From the NCBI GenBank assembly GCA_963969595.1, contig OZ018413.1, forward strand, positions 13,629,711-13,693,710: a DNA stretch of 64,000 nucleotides, read 5' to 3'. Below are positions 35,838 to 46,621 of the stretch, piece after piece. The position numbers were made by a program, and so were the translations under genes. The notes under the pieces are model-generated. The model had not been told where the DNA came from. It was given only the letters and a program-made list of their open reading frames with translations, and searched no databases. The stretch's first letter is position 1; every line of letters begins with the position of its first letter. Source of the DNA: Neckera pumila. Taxonomy: Eukaryota; Streptophyta; Bryopsida; Hypnales; Neckeraceae.

Positions 35838-36005
35838 GTTATCTAACTCAACAATTCCAAAAGCAAGTACCTCTTTGCTTTAGCGCTCTCCACGAGAAGA
35901 TGGAGCGCAACACATTTTACTAAATTTTTCTTTACTTACTATCTAACGTTATCATAATCGATTTAAAACTACTCGGCTCTCACCTTTATAGACAGTCCTT
36001 CGGGT

Positions 36006-36021
36006 CCTGGCAACGGAACCA
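36006..36021 (-). other. Primer-binding site
   Basis: Minus strand TGGTTCCGTTGCCAGG, three bases inside the 5' LTR. It resembles the complement of the tRNA-Asp 3' end used by Tat/Athila-type elements (TGGCGCCGTTGCCGGG), with three differences. Confidence 0.7.
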
Positions 36022-36024
36022 CAC

Positions 36025-36577
36025 TGAAATCACTCAGATTTCTATACGGATGATCGAGCAACTACTATTTGCTCGAGCCTGATTACCAAGGTACGTGGTC
36101 ATTACGTTCGACAGGATATTTGATCAGGCTTGCTCACTTACATCCTGCGTACAAAAGATTCACACTCCCGTGACTCCCACTCGACCATGCTCAACTAAAC
36201 ACGCACAATCCCAACCCGAGACTCTTCATCGACAATCACACAGCAGGTCAGAGACTCGTCGAATCCCAGTTGATCATCAAGGTCCTTTATTTATATCACT
36301 CTATTACATCATTCACTCAGTTCCCCTCTCACTCCTTTTCTCGTATGTTTTTCTCTCCCTCTTCTCCTCTCATCTGCCCCCTCATATATCTTGCCAGTCC
36401 GTTCTTGGCGTGCAAGAAGCAACAAATCCCGGCCCAGCAGTTACTTTCCCCTTATTCCTTATCCACAAATCTAGAATAACTGCCGTTAGAGTGTTACATG
36501 GAACCGCTCCGGAATCAGCTGGACTCCACCTGCACCACTGCCTTAAGCAACTTGCTCTGAAAATATCGGGTTTAATT
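36025..36577 (-). repeat. 5' LTR of the Ty3-type element
   Basis: 553 bp, aligned over its full length with 29583-30137. The minus strand has a TATA-like ATATAAATA at about 36287-36297 that would drive the element. Ends are TG (plus strand start) and a decayed AATT instead of AACA. Confidence 0.9.
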
Positions 36578-37798
36578 GTACAAGGACTATACGGGACGTT
36601 TTTACCTTAAAGGTAACAACTACATTTACTTTCTTGCAATGGGCATCATACACATGGATATTTAGCACATTTGAGTCAAATGACAAAGATATATGCAATG
36701 ACTGCTAATTTGTTAAGAGACAAAAACTAACTTGGTTTTTTAGGTGGCAACCTTTACACCAAAATATACCCTAGATGAAGTCACCAAAAAAATCTTTGAG
36801 AAATGTGCCACTAGCAATTTTGCAGCATCTCGTTGCGGAATACAGGTTGGGATGAACATTACTTGACATGGGTGATTTAAAGGGAAGACATTATTGTGGT
36901 TGTTACAAACTTGAAAGGCAAGACCCTTAAGTCTCCAAATCAGACCAATATTGCTTGTCAACTTTGTTGCAGCACATTGCTAAAGGCGACATGACGCCCG
37001 TTGCCTATTTATTTTTCAAGTAAGCTTTTCCAGAAAAATTGTATTGTGGATGGTTTAAGGTCATATTGGTAATACTCTAGCAAATTCCATCTTGCCTTGG
37101 AATGAGATCAAACAAAATCAGGTTCTTCTATCTTTCATTTATTTTTAACACTTTAAAAATTCAAAGTTCATTCATATAAGATGTCTAAAAATTGTATATT
37201 AAGAGAATTTGGAATCTTCTTATGATTCCAAGAAGGATCAACAAAAGTTCAATAATTTAGTTCCTAAATGTTGCATGCTAATTATTTATAGACTTCAATC
37301 TATTCAAAGTCAAATTTTCATCAACTTTGAAGTTAATAGGAAGGTGGTCGGATATTGTTGAATGCAAAAAGAAGCTACCTCTTATAGAATGTTGAAAGTT
37401 TTTAATAATCTCTGTTATGCTACTCTAGTTCCTAAATCCTAAATTTGGATGAAATTTACTAATTTGAGATAATATTATTGATGAGAGTGTTAATAGTGAT
37501 ATATAAAGACATTAACTTGGATGATTTGGTTTGATCCACTTGCATTTAAATGTGTGTTTTAGGCTACTATTAAAAAAATAAACCACAAGATGTATTGTAT
37601 GTGCAAACGTCAGCAGAAGGTGACAAGTCAACCGGCTTGGTTGGTTTTGAATAAGTCCTCTTCACCATCCCTGCACTAGAGGAAGAATGCTCGTGAAGGT
37701 TGGATCAGTGGTGCTAAAGAAATTGCGGTCTTCGATGTAGTACGTGGATCCTTCTTATTCTCACCCCAACTTTGGCACAACTGAGGGGGCAATCCATG
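36578..37798. other. Repeat copy 3 (right part) and unassigned DNA
   Basis: 36578-36660 is the remainder of dispersed-repeat copy 3 (ACCTTAAAGGTAACAACTAC). The rest holds no recognised gene. A GC-richer patch at 37610-37800 might be a gene fragment but matches nothing I know. Confidence 0.45.
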
Positions 37799-38035
37799 CT
37801 GGCTTAGTCACTTTAATGACATGGTGGCAAATATTTAACTATCCCTAATATATTGAACAAATTATCATGGACAAATTTTCTCAATAATCATTATGACGTG
37901 TTCCTATAGTGCCCCGTGCATGACCTCCAATATCTCTTTATTGATACACAAAGATCAAATGACGGTGTCAATGATAGTCTCTTGTTAAATAAAAGTTCTT
38001 TTAATAATTGCGCCAAAGGTAGGGTAGTCTTGTTG
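37799..38035. repeat. ~230-bp dispersed repeat, copy 4
   Basis: GGCTTAGTCACTTTAATGAC, GGTGGCAAATATTTAACTAT, AATCATTATGACGTGTTCC, AAATGACGGTGTCAATGATA, GTCTCTTGTTAAAT. It ends where the right inverted arm begins. Confidence 0.7.
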
Positions 38036-38470
38036 GACAAAATTGGATACTGGCGCCGTATTAGATGTCTCACATTGTTTGTCATATTAGACAAGCGTTG
38101 AGTTTGTGTGACATTTTTGTCAAATTGATTTTAGAGTTTTGAAGTTTTTTATACCATGATATGTAGATTAGTCCTACATGCATGACTTACAAAAGTGACA
38201 TAAAAAGCCAGAACCACATTAGCATGGGCGATTCCAAGTAGGAGCGTGTGCAAGTAGGTGAAGAGGCGACTACAAGTGAAAGGGCGATTGCAGATGGATG
38301 AAGGGATGAGCACAGGGTGAAGGATGATCGCAAGATGAAAAGGAGATAGCAGGTGGACTTGAAAGGGCTATCATAGGTGGATGAATGGGCGACCACCGGT
38401 GGATGAAGGGGAGACCAAGGATAGGTGAGGAGACAACTAAGAAGAAAAACCCAATCTTTTGCAAAGAAGC
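38030..38470. repeat. Right arm of the long inverted repeat
   Basis: Inside to outside: ACAAAATTGGATACTGG, GTTGAGTTTGTGTGACATTT (38098-38117), then G-rich degenerate units (GGTGGATGAAGGG, GGGCGATTGCAGATGG, GGGCGACCACC) at 38220-38430, then an AT-rich border. It is the reverse complement in order and sequence of 24440-25400. Confidence 0.5.
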
Positions 38471-40331
38471 CAAAATTTGCTAAAAATTAGATAAAAATAT
38501 GATATAGTTCCAAATTCAAATTTGCTAAATAGAGCTATTCAAATTCAAAGTATTTAATCCCTATAGTTCTTTCATATATTGAGGTCCACAACTGCTTCTA
38601 AATATTAGTCTTCAAAGCAAGGATAAAATCTTTATATATATTTATTTTCTCGACAAATTTAACTGTAGGATCTAGCTTGTAGTTAACTTGATACAATACA
38701 TCCTTTCATGAAATGTTAAAATAAAAAACTTTAACATCATGATGCTTGGATTTCAAAAAGAAGTAGTTTTAATTGTTTCCAAATGGTTACATATCATCTT
38801 TCTAACTTTTTACTCAAAAATGTAGACGCAGATCCTATACCTTACAACTCTCCATTATATATTGAATAAATAAATTGGAAGTACATATAAAAAGTTGCAA
38901 AAAAAATTTCATATTAATGCTTGCAAAAAATAATAATTAGAATGATTTAAAATACAAAATGTTTACAAGTTTTTTTATGTAATTGAAGAATTTCTATCCC
39001 ATTGATTAAAATGTTGTAATAAATACTTTGCACCCTATCTTTTAACTTTTATCAAAAAATATTTGAAATTGAATTCAATAAAGGACTTTGAAGTTCATTT
39101 TAGTGTTGAGATTTCATTCTAAACAACAAAGTGAAATTCCTCATAACTTTTACTTGGCTAATCAAAATGGAACTATTCAAAACTTTTCACAAGAATACTA
39201 TAATTCTAGCTACAAAACCAATTTCAAATTTCTATTTTTTCAGAAAGTTTAATTTTTGGATCTATCCAATATGCATGTAAAACAAGAAAATTATATTATC
39301 ATACAATAACTTTTTAACAATGTAATTAGAAATTAAGAAAATTGTTTCCCCTTCAAGCGACTCCTGGACCACATGTTGTATAAAAATTTCAAAGGAAAAA
39401 AACAAAAATTCCATTTATAAATAGATGACCAAAAACACTAGTTATATTCCTCCAAAAGGGCTACTTAGTCCTGTAGGATCAAAATTCAAATTCTTCATTT
39501 TTTAATTATTCAAATTCTAAGTTTTAATTATTAAAATTGAAACACTTTAACTATTCAAATTTTAAATTTAAAGTATTCAAATTCTAAGTTTTAAATTACA
39601 AAAGAAATGTGAATTGTGGCCAAATCACCTCCTTGCAAAATGCTTGGCAAATGTTTATAACACCTTAGATTAAATTGAAATCTTTACTACTAAAACTAGA
39701 CAATAATAATGAATGTTTTCAACAATTTTCTTTAAAATAGACAAATTTTGAGTGAAACAAGGGCCTCCAAAAGTCTGCCAATCTTACAAACCAAACATAG
39801 AACAAAAACTAAATAAATGAAAACTTACACAAAGTATATTCAAGAGAACCCATACATGGTGTTAGTAATGGATAAGGCAATAAAAATTGGTATGACAAAT
39901 TGTGAGCTACATGAATTGAAGGTGTATAAAAATTCTTCATGGACAATAGTGGGTGGCCAATCATACAATACAAATGAGCATGTACAAACAAGACGTGGTT
40001 GCCTGCAGATGGATTGAAGTTATAGAAGGAAGATGCCAAGCACAAACCTATGCTTCTCCTAGGTTGTGAAATCCTATCGCAAAAATCAAGAAAATGACAA
40101 ACAAAGCAAAGATTGTTTGTGGACTAAACGGATACATCCAACATTGGATAAAATATCAAAAGAAGACACCATTAGAAGAAATTTGGGGCCTTTGGAGGGT
40201 CGTTACACTGTCCTCCGGGGACCCTACAGGCTGCATTTTCTTTTGCTTAACATTTTGTTTTTTCCTATTTCCATTCAATTTCAATTGTGATGTTGGATGC
40301 TTGTCAGTGGCTGAAGATCCAATTAGAAAGT
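38471..40331. other. AT-rich DNA with a decayed family B element
   Basis: No gene. At about 38780-39480 a strongly decayed relic of TTAA family B is visible (ATTGATTAAAATGTTGTAATAA, AGGACTTTGAAGTTCATTTT, CTCATAACTTTTACTTGGCT). Its ends are lost. Confidence 0.5.
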
Positions 40332-41277
40332 ATTCCACCCCTAATGGACCAAGGCCTTTTTCTACTAAAAAAACACTCAAAATTGCCATTTTTATAGCAA
40401 AGAATAAGAAAATTTGAAACTTTTTTTTGCACATCTAATTATAAGATCTTACACCTAACTAGTATGAAAATGTGTGGAAAAAATTTCAGAATTTTTGACA
40501 GCATAGATTGCAAGATATCTGTGTTTAAAGTGAAAAAAAAAAAAATTTCAGCACAGTGCAAGACTAGATTATTTGATTTTGAACCTTCTTAACTTTAATT
40601 TTTTGCACTACAAAGTTATGAGCTTTAAATATTTATGGTGAAGAATTGAGTTGAGAGTCTAGGAAAAAGTTAATTCAAAAAAACTTAATTTTTATATTTC
40701 AAAAAATTGTTGAGTAGAAGTAGGTACAAGATAGAAGGAAAATCTAATTTATTAATATCTCTAAAATGGAATTAAAATGCACTAATCCCAATGGTGAGAT
40801 TGTTCTAGAGGCAAATCAAACCATGTAGAATTTTTTTCTGAAAAATTGTAAAAATTGAATTCAGAAATGAATCTTACAAGTTATTTTTTCAAGAAGATGC
40901 TCTAATTGTCCAAAAAACAAGATTGTCCATACTTTTCATAACAATCCAAATGGAATGAATCAAAGCTTTCCAGTTAGATAAAAACATAATCTATGCAAAA
41001 AAAACTAAAAAACTAAAAAATTCTAGTTTTTGAATTTTTTTTTTTGCTACCCCCTTCTCCCCCCCCCCCCCCCCCCCCCCCCTTCCAAGTTCTGAGTTGT
41101 TTGAGGCATAACTTTTGTTCCCAGGCACCAATTGAAAAAAATTATATTCCCACGAAGCTAATCAATTTTTCTATCTTCAAAAAAATTTCAAAAAATCAAA
41201 ACAAAATTTCAACCCGTAGATATCTGCTCAAAATTTCCATTTGTCCCTCGAAGGGACAATGGTCCTTTAGAGGTTAA
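40332..41277. mobile_element. TTAA element, family A, full length
   Basis: Left end TTCCACCCCTAATGGACC is slightly decayed; right end TGGTCCTTTAGAGGTTAA. 946 bp. A subterminal hairpin TTGTCCCTCGAAGGGACAA lies at 41241-41259. A run of 24 C is at 41059-41082, where other copies have a short C-rich stretch. It is inverse to the copy at 1-669. Confidence 0.85.
41059..41082. repeat. 24-base C homopolymer
   Basis: Uninterrupted C run inside TTAA element 40332-41277. The family A copy at 4817-5401 has only short C runs at the same place (TGCCCCCTCTCCCC). Confidence 0.9.
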
Positions 41278-41429
41278 TAATCAGGATTAAGATGTATTAA
41301 AGTTCCTTAACCTTGATTATTAAACACTTTCTACTTGGATCCACCTTCTTCTCAATCCAAATTGTGGAAAGAAAAAACAAATGCATAAAAATAGTCTAAT
41401 GGCTTACCATGAAGAATTGTTTTTATGCC

Positions 41430-43073
41430 CGAGTGGATCACTTAGCGCATTTTAGAAATGACATGTGGCATAATATAGAAAAGGGTTTATTCTCTTGAGG
41501 TAAATTTTATAATTTTATTACAAATAAAGTAGGATTCATTTAAAGGGAAAAATCCATTATAAGTAAGTTAGGTAGCTTGAAAATCTAGACCGTTAATTTT
41601 TTTTACATCTAATTTAGGGGTTGGTCATTGGGATCCCCTATATTGTATTTAGTAGGGTCCGTATGTCTAGTACAATATAGCTGGGTGTATTAATAGCGGT
41701 TAGACTTGGCCTGGTTGAAAATTCAGGGCGAATAATGGTTGATCTCCGTGGATGAATGTGTGATGATTGGGTTTTGTTCTCAGCCTATCATGTTTTGGCA
41801 GTCAACATTTTTGTTAAGGATGCATATTTTGGCACCATAAATTCTGTTGTTGCCTCCCATGTTTTGTTCTTCTTATATGTCTTTTATGCTTCCAAAAGTA
41901 TGTTGGCCCAGAGCGGAACCTGAATTATACAACCGAGCTTAAATTGAATTTGTTTCAACTAACCATTTTGCAGAAGTTTTTCAGTATATTTACCTGAAAG
42001 CCAAATTGAACTAACCTTAATCCCAAGTGGTTTGACTTGTTTTGGAGCGTTTTTGATACCCTAGTCTAACATTTTCAAAAAAAAGTTGGAATGCCATTGC
42101 TATAATTTTGTGTCGTGTTTCAATTTTGGGTATATGATATATTTTTTTCTTATAGAAATACATTGGTGTCCTAAAACCAACAAAAGTGTATGAGCCTCAA
42201 GAATAGGACATCAACAAGAAAGATATACTTGACACTAACAAAAGTTTTACCTAAAAAAATAGGTCACAAAAAAGAAATATCCTTCTCAAACCACCCAAAT
42301 TGCCTTACAAACAAAATAGGATGTGAAAAAAGAAAGAAAAAATTTACACCAACAGTAAACCTTAAACCAAAAGTAAATGAGTGTGGAAAAAAGTACATTC
42401 TAAATCAAATAGCCTAACCAAAATAAAATTGATGTCAATAAAAAAGAAATATTGTCCACCAACAAAAGTGTCACAAAAAAAATAGGGCACAAAAAAAACA
42501 TACCCTTTTCAAACCACCCAAAGTGCCTTACCAACAAAATAGGATGTAAAAAAGGAAAAAAAATTTACACCAACCGTTCACCCTAGACCAAAAAAAATAG
42601 GGTGTGAAAAAGGAATAAAAATACACCTTAAATCAAATAGCCCAAATTAAAAAAAAATAGGATGTCAAAAAGAAAGAAAAGTTTAACATCAATTATAGTC
42701 TCTCCACAAAAAAAATAGAGTGTGGAAAAGAAATTCATGCTTCATACCATGTTAAAATGCTAAAACTAAGTTGTTTCGAAACGCATGGAACATGATTGAT
42801 TTCCACGCATATGGTCTTTGTACCTTTTTTTAAACTTTTTGCTTTCACTTTGCTTTTCAATTTACTTTTTTTCCTTATAAAGAAAATAGCCTAAAGAAAA
42901 GTGCCCTCTCATGGCTAGTATAAGTAATAATAGAGTACCATAATATAGGCCATTTTGCCAAATTATATAATTATAGGGGCCCTTTTATTGAGGCCTTGGA
43001 GGTAAATAGCCCCTTTAAAAATACCCCCTTGCCGCACGGGGGGTATAAAACGTACAAAGAGTGATCCACCCGA
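41430..43073. mobile_element. Mutator-like non-autonomous element with 11-bp target duplication
   Basis: The element begins CGAGTGGATCACT and ends AGTGATCCACCCGA, a 13-bp inverted repeat with one mismatch. It is flanked by perfect 11-bp direct repeats GTTTTTATGCC (41419-41429 and 43074-43084). A 9-11 bp duplication is typical of Mutator-like elements, although the inverted repeat is short for that group. The 1644-bp interior has no transposase; it contains a lysine-coding, A-rich tandem repeat (42236-42680). Confidence 0.7.
42236..42680. repeat. Tandem duplication, about 225-bp unit
   Basis: Two diverged units share AACAAAAGT, AAAAAAATAGG.CACAAAAA, CAAACCACCCAAA.TGCCTTA, ACAAAATAGGATGT and AAATTTACACCAAC. 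An open frame across unit 1 is a by-product of A-rich sequence. Confidence 0.65.
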
Positions 43074-43129
43074 GTTTTTATGCCAATGTGAAAGACTTAT
43101 TTAGTGGACAATTGAAGTGTTTGAAGATA

Positions 43130-44660
43130 AGAGGAGAAGCTCTTTATAGAAATAGGATAGTAGGTGGAACAATGCATGTGGGATATGTAAATTGGATTAA
43201 ATAGGAGCTCCATTGCTCAAAGTTAAGTGAAAAAAAGAAACTGTACTAGCTCCTAAAGGACCAACATGCGTTTTTTGGCTACATAGAAATTTTGGGCAGG
43301 TATGTGTGACTAGAGATTTCCATATTTTTAGCCCAAATTTAAAAGAATGTGGGCATAAGGAATATCTTTCATAAGCACCAAATTTCATGACATTTGGAAA
43401 TATGAATCAAAAGTTATGGCCTAATATGTTACATTTTTTTGATAACTAGGCAGTCTGACCAGATCAAAAACATCACTTTTTTCAAAAACCAAAATTTGAA
43501 ATTAGTTTTCTAGAGTTATACATATGTGGAAAGCTTTGAATCATTTGATTTTGATCACTGAGTCAAAAGTTATGAGGATTTTTGGTTTGCGGGCAGTATA
43601 GATTTTCTACTCTAAAATAGACTTTGAAGAATTGAAGTCCTTTATCTTACTCAATTTTCAATATTTTTTGAAAAAAATAAAATCATAGGACGTAGATTGT
43701 TTATTACAATAATGCAACCCTTGGAATTGGCATTTTTCAATTCTATAACTAAATTCTTAACAATTTTGTATTTTGAATCATTCTCTATTATTATCTATCT
43801 ACTTACTATTTTTTTTCTATATGTTGTATAATTCCAAATGATGTGAAATTTATCAAGCATGTAGACAAATTGCCTTGAGTAATGAATTCAAAGAGTTACC
43901 ACCATTTTGAACATTTTTTCATACAAAAGTGAGCTTGTGAAATCCAGCTACTCGTTTTTTTGCAGGGACAAAAAAAGATTTTTGTCAATTCAAATGCTAA
44001 TATCTTGCAATCCACATGGTGGAAATTTCTGAAATTTTTTCCACATGTTTTCAAACCAGTTTACTACAAGATACTATGGCTGTATGTGTCAAAAAAATTA
44101 TAAAAAAAATTTGATACTTGTTCTAAAAATGACAATTTTTGAGCATTTTTGGTGAAAACATAGTCATGGAACTTTAGGGGTTAAAAGCAGAATTTTGGGA
44201 CTCAATTAGGCATAGTACAATAAATTTTTTGAAAAACATTTGTACTAATAAAAGTTGGAGAATCAAGCTAAGTTTTATATCCAAAAATCCTTTTGAGATT
44301 TTAAGTCTCCAATCAAAGGTTATGGACAAAATTCAGACCGGATGTTTGAAGGAATATTTTTTTTGACATTTTCAAAAATCCGATCTAAATTTTAGCCATA
44401 ACTTTTGATTCAAAACTTGAAATCTCAAAAAGATTTTGGTTATGAAACTTAGCTTAATTCTCCAACTTTTCTTATTCCAAAGTTTTTTCAAAAAAGTTAT
44501 TTTATTATGCCTAAATGAGTCCCAAAATTTTGCTTTTAATACAACTTCTTTTTTTCTCTTAACTTTGAGCAATGGAGCTCTTCCTCACTCCAATTTACAT
44601 ATCCCACATGCATTGTTTACCTACTACTACACCGCTTCTATAAAGAATTTTTCCTCTCAC
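43130..44660. mobile_element. Foldback element split by a TTAA element
   Basis: Left arm 43130-43245 (AATGCATGTGGGATATGTAA, GAGCTCCATTGCTCAAAGTT) is inverted at 44540-44660. The palindrome continues inward through 44185-44541 (GAATTTTGGGACTCA.. against ..GAGTCCCAAAATT), with its centre near 44360. Removing the insertion 43246-44184 leaves a nearly complete hairpin of about 590 bp. It is non-coding, and its inner core resembles that of the CACTA-like element 50567-51667. Confidence 0.75.
43246..44184. mobile_element. TTAA element, family B, in foldback arm
   Basis: Right end GGAACTTTAGGGGTTAA is intact; left end CTAGCTCCTAAAGGACC is decayed. 939 bp. The opposite arm of the host foldback reads, on the minus strand, AGTTGTATTAAAAGCAAAAT with no insertion, so the insertion point was a TTAA. 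Confidence 0.85.
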
Positions 44661-45585
44661 CTACAAACTCACAAAATTTATTAAGTGGCTATTGAAGGTA
44701 GTTGCCGTCCAAAGCAACAAGCTTCAAAAGCCACTTAAGTTGATTTAATTAGACTTGATTGGATAATTTGATTTTTAATATTAGATGACATTTTTGGGCA
44801 TTAGAAGCCCGTTTTAAGCCCATTCTTGAATTTGGCCCAATTCTATGAATAGCGGTATGGGCTGTCAAATTTTTTTTTTCAAATATTATTTTAAGCAATT
44901 TTTTATTTTATTTTGTTCTTCAAAAAATGACATAGAATAATTCGTGCCACATCAACCAGCTGTTGCATCTGCGTTCCTGTAGTCTGAAAACACAAGGAAT
45001 TCTCTGGAAACTAAAGTCTCCCAACACTCCGAAATGTCATCTAATGTTTCAATTGAAAATCTAATTTAATATTGACTTTTTTTTTGAAACCCGGAGTTTC
45101 TTCCAATAGTGAACCAAGAACAAATGGCAAAAAGCCTATATTGGCCTTCTTTTATTGTGGAAGTTAGGGGACATGCCTACTCTTACTAACTAGTTTTGCA
45201 AAATTCATAGCATCCAGTTACGCACTTCTGACATTTTTTGTAGGAGACCTATCTTTATTTTAATAGACTAGATGGTTGCTCTAAAGCAATCTTCCACAGG
45301 CCCTAGAATTTTTCTAAATGAATGGCCAAATACAAGGCCCACATGTCATACTTGACATGAGAAATGCATTGCATGATAGAATTGAACAATGTACATAGCA
45401 ACCTAGTCAACTGAAGCACAAATTTTGGCCTCAAACTTGACAACCAAGGGAATTTATGACAAATTCTATGCAAGACAAAAGCACACGAGAGGAGCTTGAA
45501 GAAGAAGAGTCCTACATTGGCATTCTTGAAGAGAAGCCACCACAAGCATATAATATGGCCACTAATGTCTATGAAGGTTTCTTCC
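44661..45585. other. Intergenic DNA, no gene seen
   Basis: AT-rich sequence, nothing supportable. Confidence 0.5.
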
Positions 45586-45768
45586 TCATAGGAAGAACGG
45601 GAGGGCATTACCCCCCCGATAGAAATTTGGGGGCGTGACTTGACCCCCTTCAAACTTTCTATCTTAAGAAAAAGGGGGGGGGGGGGGGGGGGGGAGGGCA
45701 AGTCACACCCCCAAATTTCTACTGGGATGTGGGGGTGGGGGGTGGTAAACGCCCTTCCATTCTTGCTA
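45586..45768. mobile_element. G/C-rich hairpin MITE with 21-G run
   Basis: Left arm GGAAGAACGGGAGGGCATTA then CCCCCCGATAGAAATTTGGG is inverted on the right (CCCCCAAATTTCTACTGGGA, TAAACGCCCTTCCATTCTTG). A run of 21 G (45674-45694) lies in the loop. It could form a hairpin and G-quadruplex. Superfamily unknown. Confidence 0.6.
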
Positions 45769-46230
45769 TGCCTATTTGTGAGACCAAGCTTGGATTGTTG
45801 ATTTGTCGTGAGCCCGTGTGGCTTGCTGGGATGATGGAGAATCTACAATTTGATCTACAAATTGACCGTTATTGCCAAGTTTTGGTACAATGGTATACAC
45901 CATGCGGAACATCAAAGAATATGCAACAATTGTATGTAGAGTGGGACACAAAGCTAGGTTTCAAATGGAAGCTTGACCGGATGTGCAACATAGCGGACTA
46001 TGTTTCAACAGACAGCATTAAGGCATTGTGGAAATTGCCAAAGAATGACAATCAAAGCTTTTTTACACCATGAAAGCAAATGGGATTTGCATTGGATAAT
46101 TTACGTCAAATTACAAAACAAGAAAGGCAAGGCCTATGAATTCTCTCATGGGGGCTTTAAAAAGAAGGCACTGATGCACGTGATACTTCCATCTGTAGTG
46201 AAAGATGAATCTCTATGTATAACAAAATGA
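45769..46230 (+). other. Possible gene fragment, unrecognised
   Basis: Higher GC than its surroundings and an open stretch (MPICETKLGLLICREPVWLA, then LQFDLQIDRYCQVLVQWYTP) followed by a shifted open stretch to 46230. No family recognised. It may be a captured or decayed gene fragment, or chance. Confidence 0.2.
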
Positions 46231-46621
46231 CTTGTGATTATTTGCATAATTCATGAGTTCTACTTTAGATTGTCAAGCTCTTTTCTAAGGAGCATAGGCT
46301 GCATACTTAGCAATATTTGTACAAACCATTATATTCAACAAGAACTATGTACAAGCTTCTTCCCTTTCATTTCTTGTCCATTCTAAAGTACCTGCATGGA
46401 ATTTGGAACTCTTGCTTCTCTCTCTGATTTAAGAGAACACAATATTATTTGATGAGCCATTTACTAACTGCATTAAAGGCCATTGGCTCCTGCAATTCCT
46501 AGGTGGAAGTTACTCCACTTGCATTTCACGCATTTCCTTGCCACGCACCACAACCATAGCCAACTACTTAACACACCAGTCCTCTTCTCTTTTGCAATTA
46601 GTCATGCAGAACATCACAATT
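46231..46621. other. Intergenic DNA, no gene seen
   Basis: Nothing supportable. Confidence 0.5.

Larger units (their letters stand above)
29583..36577 (-). mobile_element. Ty3-type LTR retrotransposon, degenerate
   Basis: A 7.0-kb element on the minus strand with LTRs at both ends, a primer-binding site, a polypurine tract, and gag-protease-RT-RNase H-integrase order, which defines Ty3 (Metaviridae). No chromodomain is seen after integrase, and the primer site resembles tRNA-Asp, as in the Tat/Athila branch. It is flanked by ATAC and GTAC, a near-match target duplication, inside copy 3 of the dispersed repeat. Stops and frameshifts in every domain show it is dead. The two LTRs differ by a few per cent by eye, mostly by transitions, as expected of an old methylated copy. 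A leader frame and an RNase H-like domain lie upstream of gag. Confidence 0.93.

Noticed and set aside
36095..36610. A 171-residue plus-strand frame
   Set aside because: It lies in the 5' LTR on the antisense strand; the other LTR has a different, shorter frame.
42190..42417. A Lys/Thr-rich 75-residue frame
   Set aside because: Low-complexity translation of an A-rich tandem repeat inside the Mutator-like element.
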